Shown here piece by piece: positions 1 to 8,393 of a stretch of DNA of 64,000 nucleotides. The stretch's first letter is position 1; every line of letters begins with the position of its first letter. The position numbers and the translations under genes were made by a program. Below the pieces are notes generated by a model. It was not told the DNA's origin. It saw only the letters and a list, made by a program, of their open reading frames with translations, and made no database searches. The DNA lies in assembly GCF_001714725.1 (NCBI RefSeq), contig NZ_CP016447.1, forward strand, positions 248,001-312,000, read 5' to 3'. The stretch comes from Acidovorax sp. RAC01 (GTDB lineage: Bacteria; Pseudomonadota; Gammaproteobacteria; Burkholderiales; Burkholderiaceae_C).

Positions 1-18
1 GCGCACACCCGCCAGCCC

Positions 19-1032
19 ATGCACGCCCAAGACGACCGCGACCAGTTCACGCCGCCGCAACCGCCCGCACGCCTGCGCGCCATCGCGCTGGCCGTGCTGG
101 TGCATGCCGTGCTGATCGGCGCGCTGACCTGGGGTGTGAACTGGCAGACCAGCACAGACCAGCCCGCCGTGGAAGCCGAACTGTGGGCCGCCGTGCCGCA
201 GATGGCCGCGCCACGCGAGAACACGCCACCGCCGCCGCCAGAGCCGCCCGCCCCACCGCCCCCACCACAGGTCACGCCCACGCCACCACCTCCTCCACCA
301 CCGCCACGCGCGGCAGAGCCGCCAGACACGCGCGAGGCCGACATCGCCATCGAGCGCGAAAAGAAGCGCCTGGAGCAGGAAAAGAAGGCCCGCGAACAGC
401 AGGCCGAGCGGGACAAGCGCGAGCGCGAACGCAAGGAAGACGAACGCCGAGAGCGCCTGGAGCAAGAGAAGAAAGAGCGCCTGCAAAAAGAGAAGGCCCG
501 AGAAAAGGAAAAAGAGCGCGAGAAGGAAAAGGCGCAGGAGCTGCGTGAAAAGCAGCTGGCCGAACAGAAGAAGGCGGAGCAGGAAAAGAAGAAAAAGCTG
601 GCCGAAGACAAGCGCAAGGCTGAAGAAGCCGCCAAGCGCAAGGCCGAGGCCGACGAGAAACAGCTTGCCAGGCAGCGCGAAGAAAACCTGCGCCGGATGC
701 AGGGCCTGGCCGGAGCAACCGGCGGCGAGAACGCCACAGGCACCGCCTTGCGCAGCGCAGGCCCTTCAGGCAGCTACGGCGGCAAGGTGGCGGCCAAGGT
801 GAAGCCCAACATCGTGTACCCCGACATCATCTCGGGCAACCCGCGCGCCGAGGTCGAAGTGCGCCTGGCACCCGACGGCACCATCGTCGGCAAGCGCCTG
901 GTGCAATCCAGCGGCAACAAGGCGTGGGACGATGCGGTGCTGCGGGCACTGGAAAAAACCGAGACGCTGCCGCGCGATGTGGACGGGCGGGTGCCTTCAT
1001 CTCTGGTGATCGGGTTCCGGCCGCAGGATTGA
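19..1032 (+). CDS. tolA: TolA-like cell-envelope energy transducer
   Basis: TolA spans the periplasm and links the inner-membrane TolQR motor to TolB/Pal at the outer membrane during envelope constriction. The 337-residue product has one N-terminal membrane segment (about residues 20-42), a proline-rich stretch (about 68-100), a long Glu/Lys/Arg/Ala-rich region that should form an extended helix (about 108-225), and a C-terminal TonB/TolA-type fold with the sequence VKPNIVYPD followed by a VEVRLAPDGTI strand. This three-part architecture is diagnostic of TolA. Only 18 bases lie upstream in the window, so tolQ and tolR, the usual neighbours, cannot be seen. The middle domain shows the strong AAG/GAG codon bias typical of such helices. 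Confidence 0.85.
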   Translation: MHAQDDRDQFTPPQPPARLRAIALAVLVHAVLIGALTWGVNWQTSTDQPAVEAELWAAVPQMAAPRENTPPPPPEPPAPPPPPQVTPTPPPPPPPPRAAEPPDTREADIAIEREKKRLEQEKKAREQQAERDKRERERKEDERRERLEQEKKERLQKEKAREKEKEREKEKAQELREKQLAEQKKAEQEKKKKLAEDKRKAEEAAKRKAEADEKQLARQREENLRRMQGLAGATGGENATGTALRSAGPSGSYGGKVAAKVKPNIVYPDIISGNPRAEVEVRLAPDGTIVGKRLVQSSGNKAWDDAVLRALEKTETLPRDVDGRVPSSLVIGFRPQD

Positions 1033-1056
1033 GCGCGGCATTCGTGGCGCGGCAGC

Positions 1057-1295
1057 TCAAAGGCTTGTGCGCGCGGCCTGCATCCTCAGCCCAGCCACGA
1101 TCAGCACCGCATTGACTTCAGCCCCGTAGATCAGCGTGGCGGCGCTCACGCAGAGAACAAAGAGTGCAGCCACAACGCCTGCAAAGCTCCCATAGATGAG
1201 CGCCAGCGTACCCGCACTGCGCAACGTGTACGACACGTGGCGGCGGCCACCACCCGCGGGCCCGCGCCCACCAGGGCGCCCGGTAGCACTGTGTA
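1057..1295 (-). pseudogene. Remnant of a YihY/BrkB-family membrane protein (C-terminal part)
   Basis: Reading the minus strand and ending at a TGA at 1057-1059, the translation contains LALIYGSFAGVVAALFVLC followed by LIYGAEVNAVLIVAGLR. This matches the last two membrane segments of YihY/BrkB proteins, whose C-terminus normally reads YGS...GAELNA. Upstream, a LPGALVGAG segment also typical of the family sits in a different frame, so a frameshift occurs near 1235-1260. No start codon or N-terminal two thirds is present. The fragment abuts an unrelated plus-strand fragment at about 1296, which suggests a deletion or rearrangement junction. The family assignment rests on the final motif and is reasonably firm; the exact point of decay is not. 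Confidence 0.6.
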
Positions 1296-1296
1296 A

Positions 1297-1500
1297 AGCC
1301 CCTGGGGATTAGCGGCCACTTGGCTGGTGGGCTCCAAAAGTGAACATCGCCGGAAGATTGGCTTTTGGGTCTTTCTGGGGAGCAACGTGCTGTGGGTGTG
1401 CTGGGGCCTACCAGCCGGGGCCAAGGCCGTCATCGCATTACAGGTGTGCCTGGCGGTGATGAACATCCGCGGGCTGGTCAAGGCGAAGGAAGCTGAATGA
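1297..1500 (+). pseudogene. Truncated small membrane protein fragment, family unknown
   Basis: An open plus-strand frame runs from just after a TAA at 1294-1296 to a TGA at 1498-1500. It encodes about 67 residues with a basic segment (SKSEHRRKIG) and two probable membrane helices (FWVFLGSNVLWVCWGL and KAVIALQVCLAVMNIRG). The reading frame looks like real coding sequence, but no ATG lies near its beginning; a GTG at 1327 is the only plausible start. I think this is the 3' part of a small two-helix membrane protein that lost its start when it was joined to the YihY remnant. No function can be assigned. Confidence 0.45.
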
Positions 1501-1540
1501 ATGCTTCTGCTCAAACCCTGCCAAGCGCGGGGCAGCCCAT

Positions 1541-1567
1541 AAAAAACGCCCTGCAGTGCAGGGCGTT
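1541..1567 (-). terminator. Intrinsic terminator downstream of the MFS transporter
   Basis: A perfect 10-bp stem (1545-1554 with 1558-1567, 3-nt loop) is followed, read on the minus strand, by a run of six T residues (complement of 1541-1546). It lies about 90 bp beyond the MFS stop codon. Confidence 0.75.
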
Positions 1568-1591
1568 CTCTTGCAGAGGCAGATTTCTAGC

Positions 1592-1647
1592 CTTTTAGGC
1601 CTCAGGCGCTTGCCTCATAAGCTTTAAAAGCTATCTTTTCGATAGCA
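1592..1647 (+). repeat. Copy of a dispersed AT-rich repeat family (copy 1)
   Basis: This copy carries the family hallmarks: TTTTAGGCCTC near the left end, a GCGCTTG-like centre, and AGCTATCTTTTCGATAGCA at the right end. It lies between the MFS gene stop and its terminator, so it is likely transcribed in the 3' untranslated region. Related copies are listed separately at 10328, 27034, 36283, 43433, 52825, 55051, 61449 and 63105. Confidence 0.6.
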
Positions 1648-1654
1648 CATATCT

Positions 1655-2995
1655 TCAATCCCGCTGCTGCTCCACCATCCGGTTGATCCGCAGAGCACCC
1701 AGCGTGCAGACCACGCCCGACAGCAGGTACAGCGTGACGGCGCCCAGCCCGAACTTGGCCGACAGGCCCAGGGCGACCAGTGGCGCAAACGCCGCGCCAA
1801 TCATCCACGCGATGTCGGTGGAAAGTGCGGCGCCGGTGTAGCGGTAGCGCGCCGAGAAATTGGACGTCACGGTGCCCGATGCCTGCCCGTAAGACAGCCC
1901 CAGCAGCACAAAGCCGCTGATCAAAAAGATGTTGTTGCCCACGGTGCCGGCGTCCAGCAGCCAGGGCACCATCAGGCTGAACACGCCGATCAGCACGGCC
2001 ATGGAGCCCAGCAGGGTGCGGCGGCCGACGCGGTCTGACAGCCAGCCCGACACCATGATGGCGCCGGCGGCCAGGAAGGCGCCGACGATCTGCACGCCCA
2101 GCACTTCGGTGATGGGCTGGTCGGAATACATGGTGATCCACGACAGCGGAAACACCGTGACCATGTGGAACAGCGCAAAGCTGGCCAGCGCGGCAAAGGC
2201 GCCCAGCAGCACGTTGCCGCCTTCGTCCCGCATCACACGGCTGACGGCCACGGGTTGCAGCTCGCGCTCTTGCAGCAGCTCGGTGTACGACTGCCCCACC
2301 ACCAGGCGCAGACGGGCAAACAGGGCCACCACGTTCACGGCAAAAGCCACGAAGAAGGGGTAGCGCCAGCCCCACGCCAGAAACTCGTCCACCGAGAGGC
2401 TGCTGTACAGGTAGGCGAACAGGCCAGCAGCCAGCACAAAGCCGACAGGCGCACCCAGCTGGCCGATCATGGCGTACCAGCCGCGGCGGTTCTTGGGGGC
2501 CGACATGGCCAGCAGGGATGGCAGGCCGTCCCATGTGCCCCCCAGGGCCAGGCCCTGGCCGATGCGCAGCACCAGCAGCGCGACGATGGCAGCCGTGCCC
2601 ACGCTGGAATAAGCCGGCAGGAAGGCCATGCCCACCGTGCACACGCCCAGCAGGAAGAGCGCAATGGTCAGCTTGGTGCCCCGGCCCCAGCGGCGCTGGA
2701 TGGCCATCGACACCGCCGTGCCCACGGGCCGTACCACAAACGCCACGGCCAGCAGGGCAAACGACATCAGCGTGCCATCGAGCCGCGACAGGAACGGGAA
2801 CAGTAGCGAGGGGAACACCAGGACGCAGGCGATGCCGAATACGAAAAAGTCGAAGTATTCGGAGGCGCGACCAATGATCACGCCCACGGCGATCTCGCTG
2901 GGGGTGACCTCTTCATGGGTGTCGGCCCGCGAAAGGGATGCGGGGCTTTCTTCAAAGCCGGCGGCCGGGTAGGCGGCAGTGGCGGGGCTGCTCAT
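1655..2995 (-). CDS. MFS transporter, metabolite:H+ symporter type
   Basis: This 446-residue protein is a 12-helix major facilitator of the metabolite:proton symporter (MHS) subgroup, which usually imports organic acids, betaines or aromatic acids at the inner membrane. The N-terminal motif EYFDFFVFGIACVLVFPSL is the MHS signature for helix 1, and WGRGTK in the helix 2-3 loop and SDRVGRRT in the helix 8-9 loop are the MFS A-type motifs. The ATG at 2995 is preceded by AAGGAG at good spacing, supporting this start. A hydrophilic N-terminal tail of about 30 residues precedes helix 1. It is divergent from cyoA across a 256-bp intergenic region that holds a palindrome. The substrate cannot be told from sequence. 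Confidence 0.85.
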   Translation of the reverse strand: MSSPATAAYPAAGFEESPASLSRADTHEEVTPSEIAVGVIIGRASEYFDFFVFGIACVLVFPSLLFPFLSRLDGTLMSFALLAVAFVVRPVGTAVSMAIQRRWGRGTKLTIALFLLGVCTVGMAFLPAYSSVGTAAIVALLVLRIGQGLALGGTWDGLPSLLAMSAPKNRRGWYAMIGQLGAPVGFVLAAGLFAYLYSSLSVDEFLAWGWRYPFFVAFAVNVVALFARLRLVVGQSYTELLQERELQPVAVSRVMRDEGGNVLLGAFAALASFALFHMVTVFPLSWITMYSDQPITEVLGVQIVGAFLAAGAIMVSGWLSDRVGRRTLLGSMAVLIGVFSLMVPWLLDAGTVGNNIFLISGFVLLGLSYGQASGTVTSNFSARYRYTGAALSTDIAWMIGAAFAPLVALGLSAKFGLGAVTLYLLSGVVCTLGALRINRMVEQQRD

Positions 2996-3143
2996 GAACA
3001 GGGCTCCTTGACGTTGTGCAGTGCAATGAGCCCGTTTTACACCGCCCTCGGCGGGCCCACAACTGGGCTTTCGCTAACCAGAGCGCAGGACAAGGTCGCT
3101 TTTGTTGATCTGGCAGGGGGCCGCACCCGCCCTGCGTTTGACC

Positions 3144-3160
3144 TTGGACAAAATGTCCAA
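3144..3160. promoter_or_regulatory. Palindromic operator candidate between MFS gene and cyoA
   Basis: TTGGACAAAATGTCCAA is a perfect inverted repeat (7-bp arms, AAA centre) in an AT-richer stretch 92 bp before cyoA and 149 bp before the divergent MFS start. It does not match the FNR consensus or the RegA pattern as I know them. The binding protein is unknown. Confidence 0.5.
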
Positions 3161-3251
3161 TCGACAAAAAAGCTAGGCCTATTACATTCCATCGCACACC
3201 GTTATCCGCGTTTACCCCTAAGGCGAAACGCATCCAACGAGCGCTTTTGAA

Positions 3252-4310
3252 ATGTCCAAAACCTTTACTTCCCGCGTACCGGCGTGGCTGGCCGCACTGG
3301 CTGCCACAGGCGCCCTGGCTGGCTGCAGCAAGGCGGTTGTCCTGAACCCGGCGGGCGACGTGGCGTCGCAGCAGGGGCTTCTGGTCGTCCAGGCCACCGT
3401 GCTCATGCTGATCATCATCGTGCCGGTGATTGCATTGACGCTCTGGTTTGCCTGGAAATACCGGCACAACAACGCAGCCAACACCGAAGACGACTACGAC
3501 CCCGACTGGCACCACTCCACCACGCTGGAGCTGGTGATCTGGACGGTGCCGCTGCTGATCATCATCGCGCTGGGCGCGCTGACCTGGATCGGCACGCACA
3601 AGCTCGACCCGTACCGGCCGCTGGACCGTATCTCGGCCACCAAACCGCTGGCGCCGCAGGTCAAACCCCTGGAAGTGCAGGTGGTGGCCATGGACTGGAA
3701 ATGGCTGTTCTTCTACCCCGAGCAGGGCATTGCCACGGTGAACGAGCTGGCTGCGCCGGTCGACCGCCCCATCATCTTCAAGCTGACCGCCACCTCGACC
3801 ATGAACGCGTTTTTCGTGCCCGACCTGGCCGGGATGATCTACGCCATGCCCGGTATGCAGACCGAGCTGAACGCCGTGATCAACAAGCCCGGCGTGTACA
3901 AGGGGTTGTCTTCGCACTACAGCGGCGCGGGCTTTTCGGGCATGACGTTCAAGTTCCATGGCCTGAGCGACGCCGACTTTGCCCAATGGGTGCAGACCGC
4001 CAAAACCGAAGGCAAGGCGCTGGACAAGCAGACCTACCTGAACCTCGTCAAGCCCAGCACGCGCGACCCGGTGCAGCGTTTCGGCCGCGTGGAAGAAGGC
4101 CTGTACAACAAGGTGCTCAACCGCTGCGTCGAAGACGGCCAGATGTGCATGCACCACATGATGGTGATCGACGAGCGCGGTGGCGAAGCCTACATGCGCG
4201 CCGCCGGCCTGAACCTGCCGCAGGACGTGTGCACGTCGCAAAACGCCGACCAGGTGGTGGCCACGCTCGAAGCCCAGCTGGCCGCGCCCGCACGGGCCAC
4301 TGCGCAATGA
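3252..4310 (+). CDS. cyoA: Cytochrome bo-type ubiquinol oxidase subunit II
   Basis: CyoA is the membrane-anchored subunit II of the heme-copper quinol oxidase. The 352-residue product starts with a lipoprotein signal ending LAGC (Cys25), has two membrane helices (about residues 43-68 and 90-112), and a periplasmic cupredoxin-like domain. The CuA-binding Cys pair of cytochrome c oxidases is absent; the equivalent stretch reads SHYSGAGFSGMTFK, which marks a quinol rather than cytochrome c oxidase. A C-terminal COX-ARM-like extension follows. It opens the cyoABCD-SURF1 operon. No strong ribosome binding site precedes the ATG. Confidence 0.95.
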   Translation: MSKTFTSRVPAWLAALAATGALAGCSKAVVLNPAGDVASQQGLLVVQATVLMLIIIVPVIALTLWFAWKYRHNNAANTEDDYDPDWHHSTTLELVIWTVPLLIIIALGALTWIGTHKLDPYRPLDRISATKPLAPQVKPLEVQVVAMDWKWLFFYPEQGIATVNELAAPVDRPIIFKLTATSTMNAFFVPDLAGMIYAMPGMQTELNAVINKPGVYKGLSSHYSGAGFSGMTFKFHGLSDADFAQWVQTAKTEGKALDKQTYLNLVKPSTRDPVQRFGRVEEGLYNKVLNRCVEDGQMCMHHMMVIDERGGEAYMRAAGLNLPQDVCTSQNADQVVATLEAQLAAPARATAQ

Positions 4311-4366
4311 CCCGGCCCTGCACACACCCCATGCGCCGCAGCACCCCCCGCACACCCCTGACCGGC

Positions 4367-4386
4367 CAGCCGCCTTGCGGCGGCTG
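4367..4386 (+). other. RNA hairpin in the cyoA-cyoB spacer
   Basis: CAGCCGCC and GGCGGCTG form a perfect 8-bp stem with a TTGC loop, 27 nt before cyoB. There is no T-run, so it is more likely a transcript stabiliser or processing site than a terminator. Confidence 0.4.
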
Positions 4387-4412
4387 CCGACCTGTCGCCT
4401 AAGAGAGTACCT

Positions 4413-6419
4413 ATGTCCTCCGTCATCCCTACCGAACCGCACTGGGCCCTGGGTCGCATCACCTGGGACTCGATACCAATGGCGCACGATCCGATCGTGC
4501 TCTGGACCTTTGTCGCCACCATGCTGGGCGGCCTCGTCGTGATGGCGGGCCTGACCAAGTACCGCCTGTGGGGCCCGCTGTGGCGCGACTGGATCTGCAG
4601 CATCGACCATAAAAAGATCGGGATCATGTACATGATCCTGGGCTTGGTGATGCTGCTGCGCGGCTTTGCCGACGCCGTGATGATGCGCCTGCAGCAGGCC
4701 ATGGCTTTTGGCGACAACATGGGCTACCTGCCGCCGCACCACTACGACCAGATCTTCACGGCCCACGGCGTGATCATGATCTTCTTCGTGGCCATGCCGC
4801 TGGTCACGGGCCTGATGAACTACCTGGTGCCGCTGCAGATCGGCGCGCGCGACGTGTCGTTCCCGTTCCTGAACAACTTCAGCTTCTGGATGACCACGGC
4901 CGGTGCCGTGCTGGTGATGTTCTCGCTGTTCCTGGGCGAGTTCTCTACCTCCGGCTGGCTGGCGCTGTCCAACCTGGGGTCGCAGAACCCGGGGGTGGGG
5001 CTGGATTACTACATCTGGTCGCTGCAGATTGCGGGGGTGGGTACCACGCTCTCGGGCATCAACCTGATCGTCACCATCATCAAGATGCGCGCGCCCGGCA
5101 TGAACCTGATGAAGATGCCCATCTTCACCTGGACGGCCCTGTGTACCAACGCCCTGATCGTGGCGTCGTTCCCGGTGCTGACCGCAGCGCTGGTGCTGAT
5201 GTCGCTCGACCGCTATATCGGCACCAACTTCTTCACGAACGACCTGGGCGGCAACGCCATGCTGTACGTGAACCTGATCTGGATCTGGGGCCACCCCGAG
5301 GTCTACATCCTGATCCTGCCGTGCTTTGGCATCTTCTCGGAGGTGGTGGCCACGTTCTGCCGCAAGCGCCTGTTCGGCTATACGTCGATGGTGTACGCAA
5401 CGGTGGTGATCACCATCCTGTCGTACCTGGTGTGGCTGCACCACTTCTTCACCATGGGCTCGGGCGCCAGCGTGAACACGTTCTTCGGCATCACGACGAT
5501 GATCATCTCGATCCCGACGGGCGCGAAGATCTTCAACTGGCTGTTCACCATGTACAAGGGCCGCATCCGGTTCGAGCTGCCCATGCTGTGGACGGTGGCC
5601 TTCATGGTGACCTTTGCCATCGGCGGCATGACCGGCGTGCTGCTGGCCGTGCCCCCGGCCGACTTCGTGCTGCACAACAGCCTGTTCCTGATTGCGCACT
5701 TCCACAATGTGATCATTGGCGGCGTGCTGTTCGGCCTGTTTGCCGGCATCAACTACTGGTACCCCAAGGCCTTTGGCTACAAGCTCGACCGCAAGTGGGG
5801 CCTGCGCTCCTTCTGGCTGTGGGTGGTGGGTTTCTGGGTGGCCTTTGGCCCGCTGTATGTTCTGGGCCTGATGGGCGTCACGCGCCGCGTGAGCCACTTT
5901 GAAGACCCGTCGCTGCAGATCTGGTTCATCATCGCCGCCATTGGCGCCGCCATGATCGCTGCCGGCATCGCCTGCTTCATCATCCAGCTGGTGGTGAGCC
6001 ACCTCAGGCGCGACGAGCTGCGCGACTGGACCGGCGACCCCTGGGACGGCCGCACGCTGGAGTGGGCCACCTCATCGCCCCCGCCCGACTACAACTTTGC
6101 CTTCACGCCCGTGGTGCATGAAATTGATGCCTGGTGGGACATGAAGCGCCATGGCTACCAGCGCCCGATGGCCGGCTTCCAGCCGATCCACATGCCTGCC
6201 AACACCTGGGCTGGTGCGGTGATTTCAGGCATCTCGCTGGTGCTGGGCTTTGCACTCATCTGGCACATGTGGCTGCTGGCAGGCCTGTCGTTTGTGGCCC
6301 TGCTGGCGGTGTCCATCGCCCACACGTTCAACTACAAGCGCGACTTCTACATCCCGGCCGCCCAGGTGGCCGAGACCGAACGCATCCGCACCCAACAACT
6401 GAGCGCCAGCCATGTCTGA
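4413..6419 (+). CDS. cyoB: Cytochrome bo-type ubiquinol oxidase subunit I
   Basis: CyoB is the catalytic subunit that reduces O2 to water and pumps protons. The 668-residue length fits the family. The metal ligands are all present: HGVIM (His118, low-spin heme), WGHPEVY (His294 for CuB, with the cross-linked Tyr), the HH pair at 343-344 (CuB), and HFHN (His429 and His431 for the two hemes). These are offset by about ten residues from the Escherichia coli protein. AGAGAG precedes the ATG. Its stop overlaps cyoC by 8 bp, indicating translational coupling. Confidence 0.97.
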   Translation: MSSVIPTEPHWALGRITWDSIPMAHDPIVLWTFVATMLGGLVVMAGLTKYRLWGPLWRDWICSIDHKKIGIMYMILGLVMLLRGFADAVMMRLQQAMAFGDNMGYLPPHHYDQIFTAHGVIMIFFVAMPLVTGLMNYLVPLQIGARDVSFPFLNNFSFWMTTAGAVLVMFSLFLGEFSTSGWLALSNLGSQNPGVGLDYYIWSLQIAGVGTTLSGINLIVTIIKMRAPGMNLMKMPIFTWTALCTNALIVASFPVLTAALVLMSLDRYIGTNFFTNDLGGNAMLYVNLIWIWGHPEVYILILPCFGIFSEVVATFCRKRLFGYTSMVYATVVITILSYLVWLHHFFTMGSGASVNTFFGITTMIISIPTGAKIFNWLFTMYKGRIRFELPMLWTVAFMVTFAIGGMTGVLLAVPPADFVLHNSLFLIAHFHNVIIGGVLFGLFAGINYWYPKAFGYKLDRKWGLRSFWLWVVGFWVAFGPLYVLGLMGVTRRVSHFEDPSLQIWFIIAAIGAAMIAAGIACFIIQLVVSHLRRDELRDWTGDPWDGRTLEWATSSPPPDYNFAFTPVVHEIDAWWDMKRHGYQRPMAGFQPIHMPANTWAGAVISGISLVLGFALIWHMWLLAGLSFVALLAVSIAHTFNYKRDFYIPAAQVAETERIRTQQLSASHV

Positions 6420-7044
6420 TATCCGCCTTTCCGCCAACGGCGCCGCGGCAATGCCTGCCCGCGCCTACCACCTCGCGCACGAGCCGCACCCGCCCAACGG
6501 CACAGCGCTGGGCTTCTGGCTGTACCTGATGAGCGACTGCCTCATCTTTGCAGCGCTGTTTGCCACCTTTGGCGTGCTGGGCCGCAGCTATGCCGCGGGC
6601 CCCACCGGTGCGCAGCTGTTTGACCTGACCCTGGTGGCCATCAACACGGCCTTCCTGCTGCTGTCGTCCATCACCTTCGGCTTTGCCATGCTGCGCAAGC
6701 AGCAAAAGGATGTGCGCGGCACGCTGGTGTGGCTGGGCATCACGGGCGTACTGGGCCTGTGCTTTCTGGGCCTGGAAATCTATGAGTTCGCCCACCTGAT
6801 CGGCCAGGGTGCCACGCCGCAGCGCAGCGCGTTCCTGTCGGCCTTTTTTGCACTGGTGGGCACGCACGGCCTGCACGTCATGTTCGGCATCATCTGGCTG
6901 GTCGTGCTGATGGTGCAGATCAGCAAGCACGGGCTGATCCCCGAGAACAACCGCCGCCTGATGTGCCTGTCGATGTTCTGGCACTTTCTGGACGTGGTCT
7001 GGATCGGCGTCTTTACTTTTGTGTACCTGATGGGGGTGCTGTAA
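6412..7044 (+). CDS. cyoC: Cytochrome bo-type ubiquinol oxidase subunit III
   Basis: CyoC is the five-helix accessory subunit III of the quinol oxidase, needed for assembly of the core. The 210-residue product contains the family segment [21 protein letters not shown] in its first helix and ends with the helix [21 protein letters not shown], both typical. The start overlaps the end of cyoB by 8 bp (ATGTCTGA), and the next gene begins on the base after its stop, so the four cyo genes are translated as a unit. Confidence 0.95.
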   Translation: MSDIRLSANGAAAMPARAYHLAHEPHPPNGTALGFWLYLMSDCLIFAALFATFGVLGRSYAAGPTGAQLFDLTLVAINTAFLLLSSITFGFAMLRKQQKDVRGTLVWLGITGVLGLCFLGLEIYEFAHLIGQGATPQRSAFLSAFFALVGTHGLHVMFGIIWLVVLMVQISKHGLIPENNRRLMCLSMFWHFLDVVWIGVFTFVYLMGVL

Positions 7045-7503
7045 ATGAGTGCACAACACACAACAACCCACGCAACCACGCATGCCGGCGCGCATGGCCA
7101 CCAAGCCGACGGCCACCATGGTGACCACGACCACCACGGTGACGAACCGCACAGCACCTTGTCGGGCTACATGACGGGCTTTGTGCTGTCGGTGATCCTC
7201 ACGGCCATCCCGTTCTGGCTGGTCATGGCCAAGGTCATCACCGAACGCAACACCGCCGTGATGGTGCTGGGCGCATTCGCCGTGGTGCAGATCCTGGTGC
7301 ACATGGTGTATTTCCTGCACATGAACGGCAAGATCGAGGGCGGCTGGACGCTGCTGGCCACCATCTTCACGGTGGTGTTTGTGGCCATCACCATCAGCGG
7401 CACGCTCTGGGTCATGTACAACATGAACGCCAACATGATGCCGGACCACCCCACGCCACAGGTGCCCGCGCTGCATGACGCGCCGGGGCATTCCACGCCT
7501 TGA
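7045..7503 (+). CDS. cyoD: Cytochrome bo-type ubiquinol oxidase subunit IV with His-rich N-terminus
   Basis: CyoD is the small three-helix subunit IV, thought to assist CuB and heme assembly. The 152-residue product is longer than the usual 110-130 because of a hydrophilic N-terminal extension of about 38 residues that is very rich in histidine (HGHQADGHHGDHDHHGDEPH). The three membrane helices follow (about 46-66, 74-94, 104-126). It starts directly after the cyoC stop, and its own stop overlaps a TTG start of the SURF1 gene. The extension may bind copper or another metal; that is inference only. Confidence 0.93.
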   Translation: MSAQHTTTHATTHAGAHGHQADGHHGDHDHHGDEPHSTLSGYMTGFVLSVILTAIPFWLVMAKVITERNTAVMVLGAFAVVQILVHMVYFLHMNGKIEGGWTLLATIFTVVFVAITISGTLWVMYNMNANMMPDHPTPQVPALHDAPGHSTP

Positions 7504-8393
7504 CCGCCACCACCACGCCTGCCGCTGCGCGTGCTTTTGCGCCCAGCCGGCGCCTTCGCAGGGCCCTGCTTTCGCTGGTGGGTGTGGTGCTGTTTCTGGG
7601 CTTTGTGGCCCTGGGTACCTGGCAGGTAGAGCGCCGCGCGTGGAAGCTGGCGCTCATCGAACGCGTACAGGGCCGCGTGCATGCACCGCCCTCCCCTGTT
7701 CCGCGTGAAGGCATCTGGCCCACCGTCAACGCGGCCGACTTTGAATACCTGCCCGTCAACGTGCAGGGCAACTGGTTGCCGGGCAAGACGGTGCTGACCA
7801 CAGCGGTCACCGAACTGGGTGCGGGGTTCTGGGTGATCTCTGCGCTGCAGCAGGCCGACGGCACCGCAGTGCTGGTGAACCGCGGCTTTGTGCCGCAGGA
7901 CCAGCGCAGCCGGTGGCTGACCGATGCATCGTCCACGGCCAACGCGACCCCAGCCACAGGGGCAGCTGAAAGCCCCGTACAAATCACCGGCCTGCTGCGC
8001 ATGACCGAGCCCGGCGGCGGCTTCCTGCGCACCAACGACGCCGCGGGCGGGCGCTGGTTCTCACGCGACGTGGCGGCCATCAGCGCCGCGCTGGGCCTGC
8101 CGCGCGCGGCGCCGTTCTTCATCGACGCCGGCCTGCCCGATGCCTCCACCGCCGCGCCCGGCAGCAGCGGCGATGTCGACGCCCGCAGCGCCAGTGCCAG
8201 CGCCGGGCCCTGGCCGCGCACGGGCCTGACGGTGATCCGCTTTCACAACAGCCATCTGGTCTACACCCTCACCTGGTATGGCCTTGCCCTCATGGTTGTA
8301 GTGGCGGGCTGGTATGTGGCACGCTACGAGCGTTCGCTTGCATCGGCAGGCAACCGTGCCACCCCCACCACCGATGAGCCCCACGCACCCTGA
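7500..8393 (+). CDS. SURF1-family oxidase assembly factor
   Basis: SURF1 proteins help insert heme into heme-copper oxidases. The 297-residue product has the expected two-helix topology: an N-terminal membrane segment leading into the family motif GTWQVERRAWKLALIERV, a large periplasmic domain, and a C-terminal segment WYGLALMVVVAGWYVARYE. A TTG start at 7500 overlaps the cyoD stop (TTGA), the tightest coupling possible. Location in a quinol-oxidase operon rather than a cytochrome c oxidase operon suggests it is the quinol-oxidase-dedicated type (called Surf1q in Paracoccus). The central region, about 140-160 and 220-245, carries Ala/Ser/Thr-rich insertions that are probably loops. Confidence 0.85.
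   Translation: MTATTTPAAARAFAPSRRLRRALLSLVGVVLFLGFVALGTWQVERRAWKLALIERVQGRVHAPPSPVPREGIWPTVNAADFEYLPVNVQGNWLPGKTVLTTAVTELGAGFWVISALQQADGTAVLVNRGFVPQDQRSRWLTDASSTANATPATGAAESPVQITGLLRMTEPGGGFLRTNDAAGGRWFSRDVAAISAALGLPRAAPFFIDAGLPDASTAAPGSSGDVDARSASASAGPWPRTGLTVIRFHNSHLVYTLTWYGLALMVVVAGWYVARYERSLASAGNRATPTTDEPHAP

Noticed and set aside
2952..6002. A 1016-codon open frame on the minus strand opposite cyoA and cyoB
   Set aside because: It is very rich in His, Gln, Arg and Asp, the usual shadow of GC-rich membrane-protein genes, and matches no family; cyoA and cyoB are certain.
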